Source: Candidatus Flexifilum affinis (GTDB lineage: Bacteria; Chloroflexota; Anaerolineae; Aggregatilineales; Phototrophicaceae). From it: a DNA stretch of 64,000 nucleotides. Under the pieces are notes generated by a model. That model did no database searches. It was not told the origin of the DNA and was given only the letters and a program-made list of their open reading frames with translations. Location: positions 43,658 to 107,657 of the forward strand of contig JADJPJ010000018.1 of NCBI GenBank assembly GCA_016713325.1, written 5' to 3'. The position numbers and the translations under genes were made by a program. Positions 1 through 8,321 of the stretch are shown here, one piece after another (the stretch's first letter is position 1; each line of letters opens with the position of its first letter).

Positions 1-186
1 GTCGTGATCGGCTGGCGCGGACCGGGCCCGCTGGACTCGCTGACGATTCCGCTGTGGCATGCCGGTGTGAACGATGGGGCGACGCTCACCGACCTGCTTA
101 CCGGGGAGACATTTGCCGTGCGAGATCGCGGGCTGACACTGCATGATCGGGCGTCTGGTGACTTACTTCTTTTAGAAGTAAAATAG
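1..186 (+). CDS. C-terminal end of a probable alpha-amylase-family glycosidase (partial)
   Basis: The frame is open from the window edge and ends at a TAA. The last 60 residues contain an IPLWHAG stretch, a DLLTGE motif and a LTLHD/LLLL ending, which is the pattern of the small beta-sandwich domain that closes many GH13 enzymes. The catalytic barrel lies outside the window, so the assignment rests only on this tail. It is followed by about 100 bases without a gene before the sensor cluster. It could be another carbohydrate-active protein with the same all-beta end. Confidence 0.45.
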   Translation, partial: VVIGWRGPGPLDSLTIPLWHAGVNDGATLTDLLTGETFAVRDRGLTLHDRASGDLLLLEVK

Positions 187-287
187 CTGAACAGTTCATT
201 ATCAGAACGGTGGCCGATCTCAATGCTCCACCGTCCAACTGATGCCTATACTGAAGCTATATCCGATAGATCATGGAGGATTTCGCT

Positions 288-836
288 GTGCAGATCTATC
301 CCTACCGATATGCTCCGAACGCCGAAGTATCCGGCGTCGCCATGAGCGCCATTTTCAACCATGCCCGCCGCGAAGAGGTCCTCGACAGTTTGCAGCGCTT
401 CGGTCTGGAATATCTGGAACCGGACCAGTGGTACCCCGTCGATCAGTTCATCAACATGTTTGCCGAATGGTTCCAGAGTCCGGCGGTCAGCACCAACCTG
501 ATCAGCGTGGGCATGGCGATGATCTACCACATGGAACTGCCGGAAATCGCCGAAAAAGAGAGCAGCATCGACAAGCTGCTCCTGCTGGGCGATCTGCATT
601 CTCTCTATCATCGCAACGGCGATGTCGGCGGCTACTCCGTCGAGATGGTGTCGCCGAACACCATTCGCTTCACCGAAAACATCATCTGGCCCGACGACAT
701 GATTTACGGCTATCTGTACGGGGCGGCGCAGCACTTCTTCGGGAGGGGAGTGCACTTCGTTCTGCGCTATGCCGACGATCATGTGCGCCAGGAGATGGGT
801 GGCGAGACGACCGTATTCGAGCTGACCTGGGAGTGA
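288..836 (+). CDS. Small putative sensory/ligand-binding protein of unknown family
   Basis: A soluble 182-residue protein with no signal peptide or membrane segment. An ATG at 273 would also open the frame, but GGAGG at 275-279 lies 8 bases before a GTG at 288, and nothing resembling a ribosome binding site precedes 273; I therefore prefer the GTG. The size and the mix of helices (residues 15-75) and strands (110-182) recall heme-NO-binding or V4R-type small-molecule domains, but I cannot see a decisive motif. It ends 6 bases before the histidine kinase, so it is very probably co-translated with it and may supply the input signal. Function unassigned. Confidence 0.7.
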   Translation: MQIYPYRYAPNAEVSGVAMSAIFNHARREEVLDSLQRFGLEYLEPDQWYPVDQFINMFAEWFQSPAVSTNLISVGMAMIYHMELPEIAEKESSIDKLLLLGDLHSLYHRNGDVGGYSVEMVSPNTIRFTENIIWPDDMIYGYLYGAAQHFFGRGVHFVLRYADDHVRQEMGGETTVFELTWE

Positions 837-842
837 TGCACC

Positions 843-2780
843 ATGGAGATTACGCTGAAGCCTACGAGTTCCCCTCAACGAGCATCTTCTCCGAGCAGTA
901 CAGCGGCGCACCCACGCCGTACGCTGCGCCTCCGCCCTCTTCTGCTCATTCCGGTATTCGTCATTCTGATCGTCGTCATGCTCTACGTCGTCACCGATGG
1001 ACAGAAGCAGCTCGAAGCCGCTTACTTCGTCGGCGAGATGGACAACCTCACTGTCGCTTACGACCAGGTGATCACGGGCTACCAGCGTTCTGCGCAGATC
1101 ATCTACAACGAGATCGTCAACCAGCCGGAAGTGCTTTCGCTGGTGGCCCAGGCCAATGGTGCGGCCGAAGAGGAACAGTCAGAATCGCGCGCCGCGCTCT
1201 ATGATCTCCTCATTGAGCAGTACCGCCGGCTGGAAACCCTCAACCTGCGCCAGCTCCACTTCCACCTTCCCGACAACACCAGTTTTCTGCGCTTCCACAG
1301 CCCGGAGAATTTTGGCGACAACCTGACCAACGTCCGCTTCACCATCATGAAAGCCAACAGTGATCTGGTGCCCGTGGTCGGTTTTGAAGAAGGCCGCATC
1401 TTCAACGGCTTCCGCTATGTCTTCCCTCTGTTCTACGATGAACAGCATGTCGGCAGCGTTGAAACCAGCGTCTCGTTTTCCGCTGTCCAGGCGGATCTGA
1501 ACGAGTCGCTGCCGGGCGCCAGCAATTTCATGATCCGCTCCGATGTCGTGCAGGCGACGGTGTTTCAGGACCAGCAGAGCAACTATGTGGTCAGCGACAT
1601 CACTGAAGCCTATGCCTACGACCGTCCGGTCCTCGAAGCGTTCACCGATGAAGACCTCTCCTGGGAGACCATCCAGTCCATCAATGCGGCGCTGGATGAA
1701 GCCGTCGTCACACGTTTGGAAGCCGGAGAGACCTTTTCCACGGCCCTCACCGTCGACGGCGTGGGCTACACGGCCACCTTCATGGGCGTGGACAATTTTC
1801 TGGGCGAGCATGTCGCGTACGTCCTGGCGTACAAAGCCGACAGCCTGATCCCCAGCAGTCGGGCCGGTCTGGTCGTCACGCAGGCCAGCATCATCGCCGC
1901 CGGGCTGGTCATCGTCCTGGCCCTGGTCTATCTCGACCGCAGCACGATTTTCATCAACCGCCAGCGTGACCAACTTGCGGCGCAGAATACACGACTTGAA
2001 CAGACGAACACCGCTCTTGATGCCGCCCGCCACCAGGCGGAAGCGGCCAACCAGCTCAAGAGCCAGTTCCTCGCCAATATGTCGCACGAACTGCGCACAC
2101 CGCTCAACGCCATTCTCAACTTCACCCGCTTCGTCAGCGAGGGGATGATGGGCGAAGTCAACGAGGTGCAGGTCGAAACCCTGGGCAAAGTTGGCGACAA
2201 CGGCAAGCATCTGCTCAGCCTGATCAACGATCTGCTCGACATCTCGAAGATCGAAGCCGGTCAGTTGAAGCTGTTTGTCGAGGATGACGTCAACCTGAGC
2301 AAGGAGTTCAACACTGCGGCCGATGTGGCTCAGTCGCTGCTGGCCGACAAGCCGGTTGAGCTGGTGAAGGAGATCGACGCCGACCTGCCGCTCATCGTGA
2401 GCGACCGGCGCCGCATCCGTCAGATTATGCTCAATCTGGTCTCCAACGCCTGCAAGTTTACCCAGGCCGGTAAGGTCACCGTGAGTTTGCGGCGCAGCGG
2501 CGACGAGCTGATTTTCAGCGTTTCAGACACCGGGCCTGGTATCGCGCCGGAGGATCATGAACTGATCTTCGAGACCTTCCGCCAGGCGGAACAGGGATTG
2601 AAGCACGGCGGCTCCGGCCTGGGTCTGCCGATCTCGCGCCGGTTGGCCGTCATCCTTGGGGGCAGACTCGATATGGAGAGTGCGCCAGGAAAGGGCGCGG
2701 TCTTCACGCTGCACCTGCCGATCGCCTCCGATGCCCTGGTCCTGATGAAGCACGATCAGGATTCGCTGGTTCCGGCCTAA
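843..2780 (+). CDS. Membrane-bound sensor histidine kinase
   Basis: A 645-residue kinase. A membrane segment at about residues 29-51 is followed by roughly 290 extracytoplasmic residues that look like a Cache-type sensor, then a second membrane segment near 340-365, a short coiled coil and the kinase core. The phosphorylatable histidine is His415 in SHELRTPLNAI. The ATP-binding domain has the N box (Asn535 in LVSNACKF), the G1 box at Asp562 (DTGPGI) and the G2 box GGSGLGL. The start at 843 has GGGAG 9 bases upstream. It follows the small sensory protein and precedes two receiver-only proteins, so it presumably phosphorylates one or both of them. Confidence 0.93.
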   Translation: MEITLKPTSSPQRASSPSSTAAHPRRTLRLRPLLLIPVFVILIVVMLYVVTDGQKQLEAAYFVGEMDNLTVAYDQVITGYQRSAQIIYNEIVNQPEVLSLVAQANGAAEEEQSESRAALYDLLIEQYRRLETLNLRQLHFHLPDNTSFLRFHSPENFGDNLTNVRFTIMKANSDLVPVVGFEEGRIFNGFRYVFPLFYDEQHVGSVETSVSFSAVQADLNESLPGASNFMIRSDVVQATVFQDQQSNYVVSDITEAYAYDRPVLEAFTDEDLSWETIQSINAALDEAVVTRLEAGETFSTALTVDGVGYTATFMGVDNFLGEHVAYVLAYKADSLIPSSRAGLVVTQASIIAAGLVIVLALVYLDRSTIFINRQRDQLAAQNTRLEQTNTALDAARHQAEAANQLKSQFLANMSHELRTPLNAILNFTRFVSEGMMGEVNEVQVETLGKVGDNGKHLLSLINDLLDISKIEAGQLKLFVEDDVNLSKEFNTAADVAQSLLADKPVELVKEIDADLPLIVSDRRRIRQIMLNLVSNACKFTQAGKVTVSLRRSGDELIFSVSDTGPGIAPEDHELIFETFRQAEQGLKHGGSGLGLPISRRLAVILGGRLDMESAPGKGAVFTLHLPIASDALVLMKHDQDSLVPA

Positions 2781-2822
2781 TGAAGTCGCAATTCGACCTG
2801 ATAGCCTACAGGATGAAGCTCT

Positions 2823-3233
2823 ATGTTACCGCTGAAGGACAAACGCATCTTCATTGTCGAGGATAATCTGGCCAACCGGGCCATCGAACAGATGATCCTC
2901 GAGCGGAATGGCGCGCGGACGGCGATTGAACGTTATGGCAAGGAGACGATTCAGCGCCTCCAAGCCTTCGCGCCGGTGGACATTATCGTCATGGACCTGA
3001 TGCTGCCCGACGGCGTCAGCGGCTTCGACGTCGCGGACCAGGTGCGCAGCATACCCGAATTCCAGCAGATTCCGATCGTCGCCGTTTCGGCAAGCGATCC
3101 AGCCGAGTCGATGCCCCGGGCACGGGCCAAAGGCTTTGCCGGGTTCATCAGCAAACCCATCGATTTTGATACGTTCGCCCCGATGATCGCCCGCATTCTC
3201 GATGGCGAGAAGGTCTGGGCCGAAGGAGACTGA
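2823..3233 (+). CDS. Stand-alone response regulator receiver
   Basis: A 136-residue CheY-like protein with no output domain. The acidic pair is in FIVEDN, the phosphoacceptor is Asp58 in VMDLMLPDG, the conserved Ser/Thr is in VSASDP and the lysine is Lys111 in SKPID. It ends two bases before the next receiver gene. Because it lacks a DNA-binding or enzymatic domain, its output must be a protein partner, possibly the kinase itself or a phosphorelay through the neighbouring receiver. Confidence 0.93.
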   Translation: MLPLKDKRIFIVEDNLANRAIEQMILERNGARTAIERYGKETIQRLQAFAPVDIIVMDLMLPDGVSGFDVADQVRSIPEFQQIPIVAVSASDPAESMPRARAKGFAGFISKPIDFDTFAPMIARILDGEKVWAEGD

Positions 3234-3235
3234 AG

Positions 3236-3616
3236 ATGTTTGGCGTCCATGCTCTCATCATCGAAGACAATCAGGACAGTATCACCGTGCTGGGGCAGCT
3301 TCTGCGCGGCGAAGGGGCGACCTATTCGGCCGTGACACGCCCCAGCCAGCTCAGCATGGAGACGCTCGACGCCGCCAGCGTGATCTTTCTCGACCTGGAT
3401 ATGCCGGAGATGAATGGCTATCAGGTCTTCAAAATGCTGCGCGGCGAGTATGGCATTGCCGCGCCGATCATCGCCTACACAGTCAACACCAACGAGAAGG
3501 CCACAACCCGCCAGCTCGGGTTCGACGGCATGCTCGCCAAGCCGGTGGATGGGGCCTGCTTTCACGACCAGTGGGAGCGAATCCTGGCCGGCGAATCGAT
3601 CTGGGATGACTGCTGA
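3236..3616 (+). CDS. Second stand-alone response regulator receiver
   Basis: A 126-residue receiver domain only. The acidic pair is in IIEDN, the phosphoacceptor is Asp53 in FLDLDMPEMNGY and the lysine is Lys102 in AKPVDG. GGAG sits 7 bases before the ATG. It is the last gene of the sensor operon and is followed by a GC-rich hairpin. It differs enough from the upstream receiver that recent tandem duplication is unlikely. Neither receiver has an output domain. Confidence 0.93.
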   Translation: MFGVHALIIEDNQDSITVLGQLLRGEGATYSAVTRPSQLSMETLDAASVIFLDLDMPEMNGYQVFKMLRGEYGIAAPIIAYTVNTNEKATTRQLGFDGMLAKPVDGACFHDQWERILAGESIWDDC

Positions 3617-3649
3617 CCTTTTGACAGAATCATGGGTCAGATTTGAATT

Positions 3650-3670
3650 GGGCGAGGCAGCGCCTCGCCC
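3650..3670 (+). terminator. GC-rich hairpin after the sensor operon
   Basis: GGGCGAGGC and GCCTCGCCC form a perfect 9-bp stem with a 3-base loop, 33 bases after the last receiver stop. No T-tract follows, so a terminator role is likely but not certain. Confidence 0.5.
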
Positions 3671-3744
3671 ACTACGATAACGCGGATGATGTAGGGGCGA
3701 CCGGCTGGATCACCCGCGTACGGTTCAGCCGGCTCAGACATGCC

Positions 3745-4212
3745 TTAGCCCAACGTCTGGGTGACGATGCGGAAGACCGGGATTGCCCCCGCCACTGCGG
3801 TGAACTCACTTAACGGAGCATCCTTGTTCACCGGCACGTGAGGTCGTGCGCCGGGAGCGCGCCGGAGGTATGCCTTCAGGATCGGTGGGCGCTGCGCAGC
3901 CGGCACCTCTTCCAAACGAACCTCTGTCCGACGGCCGGCCCGAATGAAGGCCTTTCCTTGGGCCGCGCGTACGTTCAGCACCCATTGCACGTCTTCCCCC
4001 AACATCGACACCAGATAGCGCTGACCGTCCACCAGGGCGACCACGACGGGCAGTGAAATGATCCGCCCGGACTTACGGCCGATGACTTCCAGGGTGACCA
4101 GGTAGTTCGGCAGAAGGCCCGAGGAATGGACCCAGCGCCAGCCCGCGTTAAGGATCTGGGCGATCCAGTTGGGGCGGTTGCCCCGGTACATCCAGCGCTT
4201 GAGATTCTGCAT
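3745..4212 (-). CDS. Nitroreductase/deazaflavin-dependent (Ddn-like) family protein
   Basis: A 155-residue protein with the Ddn-type split-barrel pattern: an N-terminal helix (KRWMYRGNRP), then VTLEVIGRKSGRIISLPV, then YLVSMLGEDVQWVLNVRAA. In this family these segments bind F420H2 or a related flavin. The reading frame is open further upstream, but the ATG at 4212 has GGAGG 6 bases before it and matches the usual family length. The window also encodes an LLM-class oxidoreductase, which fits an organism that makes F420. The substrate is unknown. Confidence 0.8.
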   Translation of the reverse strand: MQNLKRWMYRGNRPNWIAQILNAGWRWVHSSGLLPNYLVTLEVIGRKSGRIISLPVVVALVDGQRYLVSMLGEDVQWVLNVRAAQGKAFIRAGRRTEVRLEEVPAAQRPPILKAYLRRAPGARPHVPVNKDAPLSEFTAVAGAIPVFRIVTQTLG

Positions 4213-4374
4213 AGCGAGCCTCCGAGCAGAGTGAGTGACATGCTCCCCATTACGCTGATGGAAGCGGGTGAGTTGCGCTCTTGCGGCAGGGCGGCTCACG
4301 CTATAACGCCCATCCCTGGGAGGCCATATGTCTTGTGGCGCCACGCCTATGGCGCCCATCCTATCAGGCCGATT

Positions 4375-5091
4375 TTATGGAGCTACGCCGGCAGCGCCAA
4401 CATCTGCCCGCCAACTGTCGCCGGTGATGAGCACGACCGCCCGACGCACCAGCAGGTAGCGGAGCCACTCCGTCATGCCGGCGCCCGTGCTGGCCGAAAC
4501 CTCCAGCACCGGCATGTCGGGCCGAATGGAGCGGATCGCGCCCCGCACTGCCACACGGTTGTAGACGACAGTCCCCGCCAGATCGGTCTTGCTGATGACA
4601 GCCATATCGGACGAGCGGAAGATCGATGGATACTTCAGCGGTTGGTCTTCCCCTTCTGTCACCGAGAGCAGGACGGCGCGCACGTGTTCGCCGAGATCGG
4701 TTGCGGAGGGATGGGCGAGATCGCCGACATTCTCGATGAACAGAAAATCGAGTTCGTTCAGCCGCAACCCGTCCACATGCTGTTCGATCAACTGCGCGTC
4801 GAGATGGCTCTTCCCGGTGGCCAGGACGTGACGAACCGGCAGGCCGGTCGCTTCCAGACCGCTCGCGTCGCCGTTCGCCGTCAGATCGCCGACGAGGGCT
4901 GCGGCGCGGTAGCCGGTTTGTTTCAGAAGCAGCAGCGTCCGCTCCAGAAGCAAGGTTTTACCGCTTCCGGGGCTGGACACCAGATGGACGACGAGCAGGC
5001 GAGCGTTGGAAAAACGGGTGCGCAGTTTTCGGGCCAGATGATCGTTGTTGTCCAAATAACCAGTTCGCATCTCAAGTATTTTTGGCTGCAT
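4375..5091 (-). CDS. hypB: HypB-like nickel-chaperone GTPase with altered metal site
   Basis: A 238-residue GTPase of the HypB/UreG group, which in hydrogenase maturation loads nickel onto the large subunit. Walker A is SPGSGKT (residues 40-46), the ENVGDL switch segment is at about 120-125 and the SKTDL guanine-specificity motif is in the C-terminal third. The cysteine-rich N-terminus of E. coli HypB is absent. The usual Cys-His pair reads Ser95-His96 with one residue missing, and the second metal cysteine is replaced by His127. No hydrogenase, hypA or urease gene lies in the window. The call is firm at family level; the metal and client protein are unknown. Confidence 0.82.
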   Translation of the reverse strand: MQPKILEMRTGYLDNNDHLARKLRTRFSNARLLVVHLVSSPGSGKTLLLERTLLLLKQTGYRAAALVGDLTANGDASGLEATGLPVRHVLATGKSHLDAQLIEQHVDGLRLNELDFLFIENVGDLAHPSATDLGEHVRAVLLSVTEGEDQPLKYPSIFRSSDMAVISKTDLAGTVVYNRVAVRGAIRSIRPDMPVLEVSASTGAGMTEWLRYLLVRRAVVLITGDSWRADVGAAGVAP

Positions 5092-5136
5092 AGTCTTCCT
5101 CAGTGTTGGCCGAAGCTTTGGCCGGCCATCTGCCGC

Positions 5137-5181
5137 TCGCGGAGGACTGAGCGCCGCGCGGACGGGCTCAGTCCTCCGCGA
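5137..5181. terminator. Strong 16-bp hairpin between DinB-like gene and hypB
   Basis: A perfect 16-bp inverted repeat (5137-5152 with 5166-5181, 13-base loop) lies 5 bases beyond the DinB-like stop and 46 bases before the hypB start, both on the minus strand. There is no T-tract; it probably limits read-through or stabilises the upstream mRNA. Confidence 0.55.
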
Positions 5182-5186
5182 TGCTC

Positions 5187-5645
5187 TTATGCGTGTGCCG
5201 CCTGGAAACGCTGTACATGTCGATGAATATGCCCTTCAATTTCGAGCAGGCGCTGGTCGATGCTCATATGATCGCCGTCGCGCTTGATCGGAAAATCGAT
5301 GGACCAGTCCGGAAGCTGGTTGAGTGCTTCCACGAGGTCACGGTGCGCACAGGAGAACTCATGCGCCAGCATGACCATGCCGTAGGACGCGTATTCGCGA
5401 CGCGCCCGCTGATTGATCTGCGCAAACGTGCCAACCAGCAGGGTGGGTTCATCCCCCTGTGCCAGATCGCGCAGTGTCCGCACGTACTGCTTATGCCAGA
5501 ACACAAGCTGTGCGAGGACAGCATGTGCGCTCTGGTGCCCGTCGAACAGGGCCTCGTGTGCGGAGCCGAAGTAAGCGGCGGATTCCAGAACCGTCCGGTT
5601 GAGGCTTTCCAGAACTTCTTCTCTGGTGGGCGTCTTGACCAACAT
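5187..5645 (-). CDS. DinB/ClbS-like four-helix-bundle protein
   Basis: A 152-residue all-helical protein with the DinB-superfamily layout: a first helix containing TREEVLESLNRTV, then a helix with HAVLAQLVFWHKQY, then HEFSCAHRDLVEAL and a final helix with IHRHV. The histidines in these helices match the divalent-metal positions of the family, whose members include bacillithiol/mycothiol-type transferases and DNA-protective ClbS hydrolases. AAAGGA precedes the ATG at 5645. It is upstream of hypB on the same strand, separated by a strong hairpin. The enzymatic reaction cannot be told from sequence. Confidence 0.72.
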   Translation of the reverse strand: MLVKTPTREEVLESLNRTVLESAAYFGSAHEALFDGHQSAHAVLAQLVFWHKQYVRTLRDLAQGDEPTLLVGTFAQINQRARREYASYGMVMLAHEFSCAHRDLVEALNQLPDWSIDFPIKRDGDHMSIDQRLLEIEGHIHRHVQRFQAAHA

Positions 5646-5912
5646 TGAACGTCCTTTCTCATCCGACGTGGCAATCGCAAGGACTATCGGCCGAGTCGCG
5701 CGCAGGGCCGACAATACCTCTATCAATACCTTATAACAGTTTTGCCGCTGTGTTCTAGTTACAGATTTCACAAGTCAATCTGCTATTCATCACGGGTGCG
5801 TTTCCGCCGACAAGTCTGCACTTTGATTTTGCCCGGTGGGCGGCTATCGTTATGCCTGAGACAACCTGTGACAGGCTTCACAAGAAGCTGCCGCAACTGA
5901 CGAGAGAAAGAC

Positions 5913-6971
5913 ATGATCAAGAAGCTGCTCGTGACCGGTTCCAGCGGACTGATTGGCTCGGAAGTGGTGACGTATTTCGACAGCCAGGGCTGGCAGGTCT
6001 TTGGCATCGACAACAACATGCGGGCCGATTTCTTCGGCGCGTCGGGAGACACCCGCTGGAATCAGCAGCGCCTGGAAAGCACCTGCCGCAGCTTCACCCA
6101 TCACGAGATCGATGTCCGCGACCGGGCGGCGGTTATGGGCTGCCTGGACGCCCTGCGCCCGGACCTGATCGTGCACACTGCCGCCCAGCCCAGCCACGAT
6201 CTGGCCGCGAGCCGGCCGTTCGACGATTTCGACGTGAACGCCGGCGGTACCCTGAATATGCTGGAAGCGGCGCGCCAGTTCACGCCCGAGGCGGTCTTCG
6301 TGCACATGTCGACCAACAAGGTCTACGGCGATGCGCCCAATGAGCTGCCGCTGGTCGAGCAGGAGACGCGCTGGGACTATGCCCGCCCCGAAGACTACCG
6401 GGGCATTCGCGAGGATTTTCGCATCGATCGCAGCAAGCATTCGCTGTTCGGCGCGTCGAAAGTGGCGGCGGATGTCATGGTGCAGGAGTACGGCCGCTAC
6501 TTCGGCCTGCGCACCTGCTGTCTGCGCGGCGGCTGCCTGACCGGGCCGAATCACTCCGGCGTCGAGCTGCACGGCTTCCTGAGTTATCTGGTCAAGGTCA
6601 ACGTGACCGATGGGCTGTATCGCATCTACGGCTATAAGGGGAAGCAGGTGCGCGACAACATTCACGCCTACGACGTGGCGCGCTTCATCGAGTGCTTTTA
6701 TGCCAACCCGCGGGTAGGAGAGGTCTACAACCTGGGTGGCGGACGCGGCAATTCGGTGTCGATCCTCGAGGCTTTCGACCGGGTGACCCAGTTGAGCGGC
6801 CGGACGATGCGCTACGAGTACAGCGACAAGAACCGCGAAGGCGACCACATCTGCTATATCTCCGACCTGAGCAAGATGCAGACGCACTACCCGGATTGGG
6901 GCATCACCCGCTCGCTCGACGCCATTTTCGAGGAGATCCACGCCGCGTGGACCCAGCGGGTGAAGGGGTGA
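5913..6971 (+). CDS. NAD-dependent sugar-nucleotide epimerase (CDP-paratose 2-epimerase-like)
   Basis: A 352-residue extended SDR. The NAD-binding GSSGLIG is at residues 9-15, the Ser/Thr of the active site is in HMSTNKVYG (Ser133-Thr134), and the C-terminal half carries [14 protein letters not shown], typical of CDP-paratose/tyvelose epimerases. In the YxxxK motif the tyrosine is replaced: the sequence reads FGASK (Phe179, Lys183). Such enzymes make nucleotide sugars for surface polysaccharides. It stands alone between a minus-strand gene upstream and a convergent minus-strand gene downstream. Substrate uncertain. Confidence 0.88.
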   Translation: MIKKLLVTGSSGLIGSEVVTYFDSQGWQVFGIDNNMRADFFGASGDTRWNQQRLESTCRSFTHHEIDVRDRAAVMGCLDALRPDLIVHTAAQPSHDLAASRPFDDFDVNAGGTLNMLEAARQFTPEAVFVHMSTNKVYGDAPNELPLVEQETRWDYARPEDYRGIREDFRIDRSKHSLFGASKVAADVMVQEYGRYFGLRTCCLRGGCLTGPNHSGVELHGFLSYLVKVNVTDGLYRIYGYKGKQVRDNIHAYDVARFIECFYANPRVGEVYNLGGGRGNSVSILEAFDRVTQLSGRTMRYEYSDKNREGDHICYISDLSKMQTHYPDWGITRSLDAIFEEIHAAWTQRVKG

Positions 6972-6982
6972 GAACGTCTACC

Positions 6983-7963
6983 CTAACATCGTTCGGCCTC
7001 GTAGCGGAAAAACTCGGCCACGGCGTTGGCGTTCATGCCGTTGAAGATGCTGTTGCAGGTGGAAACCATGTAGCCGCCGTGGGGGGCGCCTTGCCTGAGG
7101 GCGCGATCCATCTCGGCCCGCACGGCGTCGAGGTTGTCATCGCACAGAACATTCACATCGATGTTGCCTGCCAGCACTAAGTCTTTGCCAAATACCTGTT
7201 TCACCTGCCCCAGGTCGATACCGGCTCGCGGCTCCAACCCATGAACGCCGACGAATCCGGCCTCAATTGCCATCGGCAGCAGCGGCGCGATATTGCCGTC
7301 GCTGTGCCAGAGGAGCGGCACCCCTAAGGCGTCCACAATCCGGCGGTGGTATGGGAGCACGAATTCGCGCCACATGCCGAGGGAAATCATCGGGCCGCTC
7401 CCGTGCGCGGCATCATCCCCGAGGACGATGACCTCTGCGCCCAGGTCGGCCGCCTGCCGGAACAGCGCGATACACCAGTCGGTGCGGGCTTGCAGCAGCT
7501 TGTGGACAAACGCCGGGTCTTCGACCATGCAGACGAAAAAGCCTTCAAAGCCCATCGCCATATATCCGGCCATGAACGGACCGGCATGCGTCCCGAACAT
7601 CAGGCAATGGTCGGGGTACTGGTCTTTGACCGCCGCAACCTGGTCCGCGTCAAAAAACTGACCGGCGTAAGCCAGCAGCGGGGTGTACTGCTCCAGAGCC
7701 GACTCGGAATCGACCACGCCATTGGCATAATGACCATCGACCCAGACGCGCCCCCACTCATCCACGCCAGACCGCCAGGCGTTGCTCCCGGCGGGAGTCT
7801 GGCTGGGCATCATGATGCTGTCCTGACCCAGGTTGACGTGGGCGCTGGCGGTATCGGTCTGTCCCAGTTCGGGGAGCAGGGCATCGATCCACACTTCAAA
7901 GCGGGGGACCCGGTCGGGGATTTCATGGCGGAGTGCCGCCTGTACGCGTTCTCTGGGTTTCAT
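6983..7963 (-). CDS. Uroporphyrinogen decarboxylase (URO-D) family protein
   Basis: A 326-residue TIM-barrel protein beginning KPRERVQAALRH and containing LWHSDGNIAPLLP and GVHGLEPRAGIDL, the arrangement of URO-D-like proteins that act in corrinoid methyl transfer rather than in haem synthesis. It lacks the N-terminal arginine motif of true HemE and no haem genes are nearby. It converges with the epimerase, with 11 bases between stops. Likely a methyl-group-handling or unknown enzyme. Confidence 0.82.
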   Translation of the reverse strand: MKPRERVQAALRHEIPDRVPRFEVWIDALLPELGQTDTASAHVNLGQDSIMMPSQTPAGSNAWRSGVDEWGRVWVDGHYANGVVDSESALEQYTPLLAYAGQFFDADQVAAVKDQYPDHCLMFGTHAGPFMAGYMAMGFEGFFVCMVEDPAFVHKLLQARTDWCIALFRQAADLGAEVIVLGDDAAHGSGPMISLGMWREFVLPYHRRIVDALGVPLLWHSDGNIAPLLPMAIEAGFVGVHGLEPRAGIDLGQVKQVFGKDLVLAGNIDVNVLCDDNLDAVRAEMDRALRQGAPHGGYMVSTCNSIFNGMNANAVAEFFRYEAERC

Positions 7964-8073
7964 CGCCTACAGCCTATCCTGCACACTTTCACTGCACGCG
8001 CCCATGCAGCCTCTCGCCTTCGCTGGCCTCTTCGCGCGAGGGGTATCCGTCAGGAACAGCATGTCGCTGATTT

Positions 8074-8095
8074 GGGCGGGCACATTGGCCCGCCC
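8074..8095. terminator. Hairpin in the 7964-8321 intergenic stretch
   Basis: GGGCGGGC and GCCCGCCC pair across ACATTG. This 358-base stretch lies between the cPGS-like stop and the URO-D start, both minus strand. It also holds a GACCCATGGGTC palindrome near 8125 and G-runs at 8195-8230; I see no gene in it. The adjoining 'cgcccctaca' resembles 'tgtaggggcg' near 3692 on the other strand, so this may be a dispersed intergenic element. Confidence 0.45.
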
Positions 8096-8321
8096 CTACA
8101 CGACGTTCGGCGTCTGTACGGCAGACCCATGGGTCCGCCCTGCAAACACGGCTTCAGGCCTCTAAAACGTTCCTAAAAATCGGGCGGTTTTCTCGTGGGG
8201 GGGGAGTTTTGGCCGGCGGGGGGTGGGGGCGCAGAGCGGTCCCTACGAAGATGCGTTTTTGTGCCGCAACGAATGCAAAAGGGCAATTATCAGATACGCT
8301 CTAGCACTCAGACCCGGTTTG

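Noticed and set aside
242..1204. A plus-strand frame crossing the small sensory protein and the start of the histidine kinase.
   Set aside because: Arginine- and histidine-rich, overlaps two genes with good starts and clear domains, and has no recognisable motif.
8190..8235. A long G-rich tract that might be a structured regulatory element.
   Set aside because: It lies between two minus-strand genes with no conserved partner structure; it is more simply a low-complexity intergenic stretch or an error-prone read region.
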